From Cellvibrionaceae bacterium (GTDB lineage: Bacteria; Pseudomonadota; Gammaproteobacteria; Pseudomonadales; Cellvibrionaceae): a stretch of DNA of 11,904 bases. The stretch lies in NCBI GenBank assembly GCA_027012915.1, contig JALUYN010000379.1:1-11904 (forward strand). The letters are read 5' to 3'. This document shows positions 7,005 through 11,904 of the stretch, piece by piece. The position numbers and the translations under genes were made by a program. The notes below the pieces were generated by a model. It was not told where the DNA came from and did not search any database. It saw nothing but the letters and a program-made list of their open reading frames with translations. Position 1 is the stretch's first letter, and each line of letters begins with the position of its first letter.

Positions 7005-7036
7005 AATCATAAATAACCAAAAGAGACATCAGAAAA

Positions 7037-7531
7037 ATGTTCAAAAACAAACACGTTATTGCTGCCCTGATTATTACACCCATCCTGGCTGTACTGGGAT
7101 ACTTCGCTGTCGATGCTCTGGTCAGTGAAACGCCTCACGCTGCCAAAAAAGGCGCCAGTTACAAATTGGCAGAGAAACCTAACTGTCGTTACACCAGTGG
7201 CATGTGTGGTTTGAAAAACGGTGAGTTTGAACTGAAACTGACTACCAATTGGCTTGATGGAAATCGCATGCGATTACACCTGAGTTCCGTTGCACCTCTC
7301 GACGGCGCCAAAATTTCTATGGTTGATGATGAAAGTGATCAGCAGGTCCCTCAGGACATGTTGCGAAATAGCGAAGACGGAACATCCTGGATCATTGACA
7401 TGAATCGTCCTGATAGGGAAAAGAGCCGGCTGCGCATTGCGGTATCTTCCGATGGTGTTCTCTATTACGGGGATGCGGGCACCAAGTTTACGGTTTATCA
7501 AACCACCTTTGAGGGTGATTTTCGTCAATAG
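7037..7531 (+). CDS. uncharacterised membrane-anchored protein
   Basis: I do not recognise the family. The 164-residue protein has a short basic N-terminus (MFKNKH), one hydrophobic segment (about 7-29) that would anchor it in the inner membrane or act as an uncleaved signal, and a soluble remainder probably in the periplasm. Two cysteines lie close together (NCRYTSGMC, about 49-57) and could form a disulfide. The rest alternates short beta-like stretches with charged turns (FELKLTTNWLDGNRMRLHLSS; RLRIAVSSDGVLYYGD), suggesting a compact beta-rich domain. The ribosome site is modest (AAGAGA, about 10 nt before the ATG). The stop is 11 nt before the next gene, which has a GGGGAGG site, so the two are co-transcribed. 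Codon use resembles its neighbours. Confidence 0.8.
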   Translation: MFKNKHVIAALIITPILAVLGYFAVDALVSETPHAAKKGASYKLAEKPNCRYTSGMCGLKNGEFELKLTTNWLDGNRMRLHLSSVAPLDGAKISMVDDESDQQVPQDMLRNSEDGTSWIIDMNRPDREKSRLRIAVSSDGVLYYGDAGTKFTVYQTTFEGDFRQ

Positions 7532-7542
7532 GGGAGGCGATT

Positions 7543-9381
7543 ATGAATCCTGAACTCAAGGCAATTTCGGATTTTCTATGTGAGTGTATTCCGTTTGATG
7601 AATTGCCAATCGATGAGATTGAGGCAATTGTTGGTTCGATTGAAATTGCCTATTACCGTAAAGGCCATGTGTTTGAAGGCGAAGACGATGCCGACCTGAG
7701 GATAATTCGAAGTGGTGCGGCTGAGCTCAGAGGCGATAAAGATCAACTGATTGATCGTATGGGCGAAGGCGTCAGTTTTAATCTCAAGGGGTTGCATCAG
7801 GAAGATCCGGGTATCAAGTCCGTACTTATCGAAGATTCCCTGTTGTATATCTTCCCAGAGGAGGAATATCAAAAGTTGCGCAAAAAACGGCGTGGCTTTG
7901 ATCGCTTCTTTCACAGTCAGCGTGGCCGTCGGGTTCGCCGCGCAGCGCGTCATGAACCTGACGCCAATGATATGATGCGGCAAATCAAGGATGTGATGAC
8001 CGAGGAGGTGATCGCAGTTGCGCCAGAATTATCTATTCAATCCACCGCAATTCTGATGACCAGTTGCCGCGTGTCTTCGGTGCTGGTGATGGATAAAGAT
8101 CGTCTTCTGGGGATCGTGACTGATCGTGATTTACGTGCCAGAGCGGTGGCTGAAGGCGTAGGTTTTGATCAGCATGTCAGTACTATCATGACGCCCGATC
8201 CTCACACGATTGATACCGGCTCCACCATATTTGACGCCACCCTATTTATGACTCGCTCGAAAATTCACCATATTCCGGTGGTGCATGGTGGCAAGGTCAG
8301 GGGCATTGTTACCTCCTCTGACTTGATGCTTGCGCGTCAGGATGACCCCGTTTTTCTTGTACAGCATGTTGGTCGCCAAACCTCCGTCGATGGGCTAAAA
8401 AGCATCACGGATTTATTGCCTAATTTGTTGCTGCAGTGGGTGCACGCAGGAATGCGGTCGAATCAGATCAGTCATATTTTGACGGCTATCAGTGACGCCG
8501 TAACGGTTCGCCTAATAGAACTGTTTATTGAGGCTAACGGTGAACCTCCGGTACCGTTTTGCTGGTTGGGTTTTGGTTCCCAGGGGCGTGGTGAACAGCT
8601 GCTGGGTGGTGATCAGGACAATGGTTTACTTATAGCCGACGAATTGCGGGATGATCAGAAGTCGTGGTTCGAAACGCTGGCAACGTCCGTGTGTGACGGT
8701 CTTAACGCCTGCGGTTATGTCTATTGTCCAGGTGAGATAATGGCAACTACGGAGCAGTGGCGTCAGCCACTACACGGATGGCGAAAAACCGTGGATAGCT
8801 GGACTCAAAGCCCCACCCAAGATGCGCTGATGCGAGTCAGTATTTTCTTTGATTTACGCAGCATCTATGGTGATGCGTCTCTCTGTGATGAATTGCAAAA
8901 ACACATGCTCGATAAGGTGGCAGGCAATAGTATATTTTTTGCCATGCTCGCGGAAAATGTGCTGGATTCTCAGCCGCCGCTGGGCATCTTCAGACGCTTT
9001 GTTGTAGATCGCAACGGGGAGCACCGCGACGAACTCAATATCAAAAAAAGTGGCCTGATGTCGATTGTGGATATTGCCCGTATTCACAGCCTCTCTCATG
9101 GTATTAAGGCAATCAATACCAACGAGCGCTTGCAGGCTTTGGCTGAGTGCAAGGCCATGTCCATTCGCGACAGTCGCAACCTGCAAGACGCCTATGCGGT
9201 TATTACTCAGACTCGCTTGGCTGCCCAGGGGCGCCAGATCTCCAATGGCCAGGATGTCTCTAATTGGCTCAACCCGGATGACTTGTCCAAGTTGGTGAGA
9301 AAGCAGCTGCGGGACTCGTTCCGAATTGTTATGGATGCTCAAACGTCTGTGCGAAATACCTATAGAGCCGGTCTTGGATAA
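7543..9381 (+). CDS. cNMP-like/CBS/DUF294 nucleotidyltransferase signalling protein
   Basis: A 612-residue cytoplasmic protein in three parts. Residues about 10-120 resemble a cyclic-nucleotide-binding (CRP-type) beta-roll, though degenerate. Residues about 145-265 are a CBS pair, with the repeats VMTEEVIAVAPELSIQSTA and IMTPDPHTIDTGSTI and the IVTDRDL and IVTSSDL turns. Such pairs usually bind adenine nucleotides. Residues about 290-435 are a DUF294 nucleotidyltransferase domain like that of GlnD/GlnE: GFGSQGRGE (343-351), D357 and D359 in GGDQDNG, and D437 in FFDLRS. A helical DUF294 C-terminal domain follows. The catalytic carboxylates are intact, so it may modify a protein or make a nucleotide product; the target is unknown. 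GGGGAGG lies 5 nt before the ATG. In related genomes the family often sits beside DUF4212/VC_2705 symporters, which suggests it modulates transport. Confidence 0.92.
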   Translation: MNPELKAISDFLCECIPFDELPIDEIEAIVGSIEIAYYRKGHVFEGEDDADLRIIRSGAAELRGDKDQLIDRMGEGVSFNLKGLHQEDPGIKSVLIEDSLLYIFPEEEYQKLRKKRRGFDRFFHSQRGRRVRRAARHEPDANDMMRQIKDVMTEEVIAVAPELSIQSTAILMTSCRVSSVLVMDKDRLLGIVTDRDLRARAVAEGVGFDQHVSTIMTPDPHTIDTGSTIFDATLFMTRSKIHHIPVVHGGKVRGIVTSSDLMLARQDDPVFLVQHVGRQTSVDGLKSITDLLPNLLLQWVHAGMRSNQISHILTAISDAVTVRLIELFIEANGEPPVPFCWLGFGSQGRGEQLLGGDQDNGLLIADELRDDQKSWFETLATSVCDGLNACGYVYCPGEIMATTEQWRQPLHGWRKTVDSWTQSPTQDALMRVSIFFDLRSIYGDASLCDELQKHMLDKVAGNSIFFAMLAENVLDSQPPLGIFRRFVVDRNGEHRDELNIKKSGLMSIVDIARIHSLSHGIKAINTNERLQALAECKAMSIRDSRNLQDAYAVITQTRLAAQGRQISNGQDVSNWLNPDDLSKLVRKQLRDSFRIVMDAQTSVRNTYRAGLG

Positions 9382-9390
9382 GGAGGCTTT

Positions 9391-10071
9391 ATGCTGTTGT
9401 CACTGAAGCGTTTTTATCATCGCATGCGAATAAGAGGTGAAGATCGAAGTGCGCCTTTGCTTAAGTGCTGGGCGGATAGCCATTTCCATTTTTCCCGGGA
9501 TTGGCGGGAGCAGGATTTCCTGGTGGTAGATACTGAAACTTCCGCGTTGAGTGTCGACGAAGGCGAGCTATTGAGTATCGGCTGGGTGGTCGTCAGCGGT
9601 GGTAAGGTTTTACTGGAGTCAGCGGAGCATCTGCTATTAGCTACTCAGGAGAGTGTAGGGCAAAGTGCCAGCATTCACTTGCTTCGCGATTGCGAGCTGG
9701 AAGATGGTATGGGCCACGGGGAAATGATGAAGCATTTTCTTGAGGTCGCAGCAGGCAAGGTGCTGGTGTTTCACCATGCCCATCTCGATATTGGTTTTCT
9801 GGATCTGCTCTGTAAAAGGCTCTACGGCTCGCGTCTGTTGCTGCCAGTCGCTGACACCATGGAGTTGGAAAAACGCAAATTGCTGCGTCAGGATAAATCT
9901 CTCCAGAATGGCGCTCTGAGGCTGTCTAGCTGTCGTGAACGCTACGGCTTACCGGATTATCCGGCCCACAATGCCTTGATGGATGCGCTGGCAACGGCAG
10001 AGCTGTTTATAGGACATGTGACAAAGAAAGGAATGCGGGTTAAAACCAAAGAGGTATTGGAGCTTCTTTGA
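9391..10071 (+). CDS. DnaQ-like 3'-5' exonuclease (DEDDh)
   Basis: A 226-residue exonuclease-fold protein. The metal-binding residues of a DEDDh nuclease are all visible: D47 and E49 in VVDTETS, D133 in HHAHLDIGFL, and H193 and D198 in AHNALMDAL. An N-terminal extension of about 40 residues, rich in Arg and aromatic residues, precedes the domain. It resembles the epsilon-subunit paralogues annotated 'DNA polymerase III epsilon', but the real replicative dnaQ is normally next to rnhA, so this is probably a separate nuclease. The gene starts 9 nt after the DUF294 stop behind a GGAGG site, so it is the third gene of the operon. Its link to transport control is unexplained. Confidence 0.9.
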   Translation: MLLSLKRFYHRMRIRGEDRSAPLLKCWADSHFHFSRDWREQDFLVVDTETSALSVDEGELLSIGWVVVSGGKVLLESAEHLLLATQESVGQSASIHLLRDCELEDGMGHGEMMKHFLEVAAGKVLVFHHAHLDIGFLDLLCKRLYGSRLLLPVADTMELEKRKLLRQDKSLQNGALRLSSCRERYGLPDYPAHNALMDALATAELFIGHVTKKGMRVKTKEVLELL

Positions 10072-10101
10072 GCGCTATGGGGCCGGGTGACGGAAGAGTG
10101 T

Positions 10102-10125
10102 GCCCCGAAGCTGGAATTTCGGGGC
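10102..10125. terminator. hairpin between convergent genes, probable shared terminator
   Basis: GCCCCGAA (10102-10109) pairs perfectly with TTCGGGGC (10118-10125) around an 8-nt loop. It sits between the stops of the convergent exonuclease and DUF4124 genes. Neither side has a long T-run, so termination would be imperfect in either direction. Confidence 0.55.
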
Positions 10126-10146
10126 TGGGTTCTCGGGAAACGCTAA

Positions 10147-10638
10147 CTATTTGCAGTACTGCTTAACAGCTTTTTCCGACTCTTTAATTTTTGCTTTGCG
10201 TTCTTTTTGATCAATATAGCGATAATCATCGCCTTCTTTAACGCGGATGCGGGGTTTGTCTTTTAGTGTTTTCAGGTTGAATTTGGCGCGTTTGCAGTTT
10301 TCTTTTCGCTGAGCTTTTGCCTCAGGTGGTTCAGGGGCATTGGCGGATTCGTCGAAATTGTCTTCCTCTTTGACCGCTGCAGCGGCGGCTTCCTTAGAGG
10401 GTTCTTGAGCTTGGGCTGCGGTCGGACTGCCCTTGATATTTGAGGTGTGAACTTTTTCAGAAGGCTTGTCAGTAGGGGGGAGTGACGAATAGTGGGTGGT
10501 GCCGTTTTCGTCGGTCCAGCGGTAGAAGTCTTTGCTTAAAGCGTCAGTGCTGGCCATTGTTGCCAGGCTTGCTAATAGTACACTGGCGGCCAGGTTCTTG
10601 AGTGACCTCTTTTGCATGATTTTATGGGCTGCTTGCAT
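10147..10638 (-). CDS. secreted DUF4124 domain protein
   Basis: A 163-residue protein with a signal peptide (basic region to about 14, hydrophobic 16-29, cleavage near 30-35). It then has the DUF4124 signature FYRWTDENGTTHYSSLPP (38-55), a small beta-hairpin domain common in gammaproteobacterial envelope proteins. After a low-complexity Ala/Glu/Pro linker (about 70-110), the tail is strongly basic, with two cysteines (C115, C162) that could pair. Its biochemical role is unknown. The start at 10638 is preferred over the Met at residue 8 because GGGA lies about 8 nt before it. It is convergent to the exonuclease operon and divergent from ilvI. Confidence 0.85.
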   Translation of the reverse strand: MQAAHKIMQKRSLKNLAASVLLASLATMASTDALSKDFYRWTDENGTTHYSSLPPTDKPSEKVHTSNIKGSPTAAQAQEPSKEAAAAAVKEEDNFDESANAPEPPEAKAQRKENCKRAKFNLKTLKDKPRIRVKEGDDYRYIDQKERKAKIKESEKAVKQYCK

Positions 10639-10764
10639 GCGGTTTTCCCTTTGCTGCGTCTCTGTTGTTGCACTATCTGTTAAGCATAAACCACCAGGGT
10701 CGTAAAAGGCAGCCCTTTTGTCTTTGCGAGAAGAGCGTAAATCCCGCTGAAACTAGCGTATAGC

Positions 10765-10792
10765 TTGACTTTGCGGGCAAAATTGCGAGAAT
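10765..10792 (+). promoter_or_regulatory. promoter of the ilvI leader
   Basis: TTGACT (10765-10770) and GAGAAT (10787-10792) are 16 bp apart and are followed by a GC-rich AAGCGCC discriminator. This form is typical of growth-rate and ppGpp-responsive sigma-70 promoters. The spacer contains a TTTGC-GG-GCAAA dyad (10770-10781). Transcription would start near 10799, giving a leader of about 370 nt before ilvI. Confidence 0.55.
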
Positions 10793-10835
10793 AAGCGCCT
10801 TCGCTAGATGGCGTGTAGGTCACATCGTAACCTCG

Positions 10836-10934
10836 ATGTTTATGCTCAGGACACTCCTGGCGCCTGGCTTTTTTCTGAAGTCGGGTTCTACGTCCGGTAA
10901 GCCAACCGTTTACCGAACCATCCCAGTTGCGTAG
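10836..10934 (+). CDS. possible leader peptide ORF (32 aa, Leu-rich start)
   Basis: An ATG at 10836 (second Met at 10842) opens a 32-codon frame starting MFMLRTLLAPGFFLK. Four of its first 14 codons are Leu, and it ends at TAG (10932-10934). Branched-chain amino acid operons are often controlled by translated leaders, but there is no good ribosome site and no run of Ile/Val/Leu codons, so this is speculative. Confidence 0.15.
   Translation: MFMLRTLLAPGFFLKSGSTSGKPTVYRTIPVA
10844..10874 (+). terminator. terminator-like hairpin in the ilvI leader
   Basis: GC-T-CAGG (10844-10850) can pair with CCTGGC (10863-10868), with one bulge, and T6 follows directly (10869-10874). A competing stem, CAGGA-CAC-TCCTG, uses the same left arm. 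This could be an early attenuator in the leader. The long loop makes it weaker than a standard terminator. Confidence 0.3.
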
Positions 10935-11166
10935 GGACGTCCACCGACGTCACCTATTCGGCAGTGTCGCAGCTAACCCGTTGCGTCTCGTCGAGAAAGC
11001 TTCGCCTGAAACCGTGAATATCCAACACTCACGACAGTTGATGACTCAACTGCCGCCGTAGCGCTTTGTACTCCGGCTTCAGGCCACTGTAGAATACGCA
11101 GCTATTGGTCCGTCGTATGACTCGACGGGCTTCTGTGAACGTCACACTTTTAAAGAGGATCAGCAG

Positions 11167-11904
11167 GTGGAAATGCTATCAGGCGGCGATTTGTTAATTC
11201 GCTCCTTGGAAGAAGAGGGTGTTGAGCTCGTTTTCGGTTATCCCGGCGGCGCGGCTTTGCACATTTATGACGCCATATTCAAAAACCGGGCTGTGAAGCA
11301 CATTCTTGTGCGACACGAACAGGCGGCGACTCATGCCGCTGACGGTTATACCCGTTCAACCGGCAAAGTCGGTACCGTGCTGGTCACTTCAGGACCAGGT
11401 GCGACTAATGCCATCACTGGTATTGCTACTGCTTATATGGATTCTATCCCGATGGTGGTCATTTCTGGACAGGTCCCGGCTGAGAAAATTGGCGAGGATG
11501 CCTTCCAGGAGACTGATATGATCGGTGTCTCTCGTCCTATCGTTAAGCACAGCTTCCTGGTCAAGCACGCCTCGGAAATTCCCGAGATTGTGAAGAAGGC
11601 CTATCACATTGCCAGTACCGGCCGCCCGGGCCCTGTAGTTATCGATGTGCCCAAGAGTGTGACAACTCCAGGTGAGCTCTTCCCATTCGAGTACCCGAAA
11701 AAGGTCAAGATGCGCTCCTATACGCCGGCGTTGAAAGGTCACAGCGGCCAGATTAAGAAAGCGGTGCAGATGTTGATGGCGGCCAAGCGCCCGGTCATCT
11801 ATTCCGGTGGCGGTGTGGTTCAGGGTAACGCCAGTGATTTGCTGACCGAATTGGCCAGAGCGCTGAATTTTCCTGTGACCAATACCCTGATGGGATTGGG
11901 TGCT
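11167..11904 (+). CDS. ilvI: acetolactate synthase large subunit, IlvI type (5' part)
   Basis: These first 246 codons encode a ThDP enzyme that condenses two pyruvates, or pyruvate with 2-oxobutyrate, in the first common step of valine, leucine and isoleucine synthesis. The ThDP glutamate is E51 in [40 protein letters not shown] and [13 protein letters not shown] are family hallmarks, and the fragment ends at LMGLGA. The GTG at 11167 is chosen over the ATG two codons later. AGAGGA sits about 7 nt before the GTG, against 13 nt for the ATG, and E. coli IlvI likewise begins MEMLSG. Roughly 330 residues are beyond the window, and the small-subunit gene (ilvH/ilvN) probably follows. The long structured leader suggests cis-regulation. 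Confidence 0.96.
   Translation, partial: MEMLSGGDLLIRSLEEEGVELVFGYPGGAALHIYDAIFKNRAVKHILVRHEQAATHAADGYTRSTGKVGTVLVTSGPGATNAITGIATAYMDSIPMVVISGQVPAEKIGEDAFQETDMIGVSRPIVKHSFLVKHASEIPEIVKKAYHIASTGRPGPVVIDVPKSVTTPGELFPFEYPKKVKMRSYTPALKGHSGQIKKAVQMLMAAKRPVIYSGGGVVQGNASDLLTELARALNFPVTNTLMGLGA

Larger units (their letters stand above)
10799..11166 (+). ncRNA. long structured 5' leader of ilvI, candidate cis-regulatory RNA
   Basis: No convincing gene fills this stretch, but it holds many stems: CGGTAA/TTACCG (10895-10915), GACGTC-CACC-GACGTC (10936-10951), and CAGTTGA-TGAC-TCAACTG (11035-11052). That last hairpin is enclosed by GCCTGAA/TTCAGGC (11004-11010 with 11078-11084). CCGTCG/CGACGG (11110-11128) follows, ending about 27 nt before the ribosome site. 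A conserved RNA motif, ilvB-OMG, has been described upstream of ilvB in marine gammaproteobacteria. This leader fits that setting, but I cannot confirm membership. It probably controls ilvI by attenuation or at translation. Confidence 0.55.

Noticed and set aside
10704..10719. AAAAGG-CAGC-CCTTTT hairpin as a terminator
   Set aside because: The stem is short and AT-rich, its T-run lies within the stem, and no gene ends nearby for it to serve.

Overview
The window looks like chromosome from a marine gammaproteobacterium, probably of the Cellvibrionales/Oceanospirillales/OMG type. This is inferred from family content: a CrbR/ErdR-type regulator beside acs, a DcaP-like porin, a DUF4212 plus VC_2705-type symporter pair, a DUF294 protein, a DUF4124 protein, and an IlvI-type acetolactate synthase behind a long leader. 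No rRNA, tRNA, CRISPR array, IS element or phage gene is visible.

Left part (1-3195), mostly minus strand: a possible 3' fragment of a plus-strand gene (1-65), then a LuxR-type response regulator (crbR-like), a strong terminator, and acs, which encodes AMP-forming acetyl-CoA synthetase. The acs/porin divergent region (2915-3195) carries three copies of a 16-bp palindrome with the approximate consensus TTAGACCATGGTCTAA. These are candidate operators, possibly for the neighbouring response regulator.

Centre (3196-6767), plus strand: an outer-membrane porin, then a fourth diverged copy of the palindrome, then a DUF4212 small subunit and a large sodium:solute symporter. The symporter is followed by nested inverted repeats ending in a strong terminator. 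Together the porin, symporter and Acs would carry a small carboxylate such as acetate across both membranes and activate it to acetyl-CoA. The sensor kinase expected to partner the regulator (CrbS/MxtR type) is not in the window.

Right-centre (6768-10146): a noncoding stretch of small hairpins, then a tightly spaced operon. It encodes an unrecognised 164-aa membrane-anchored protein, a cNMP-like/CBS/DUF294 nucleotidyltransferase protein, and a DnaQ-type DEDDh exonuclease. Such signalling and exonuclease genes often sit beside this symporter type, so a role in controlling the symporter is plausible but unproven.

Right end (10147-11904): a convergent DUF4124 envelope protein on the minus strand, then a good promoter, a highly structured leader of about 370 nt, and the first 246 codons of ilvI. 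That gene starts branched-chain amino acid synthesis and runs off the window.
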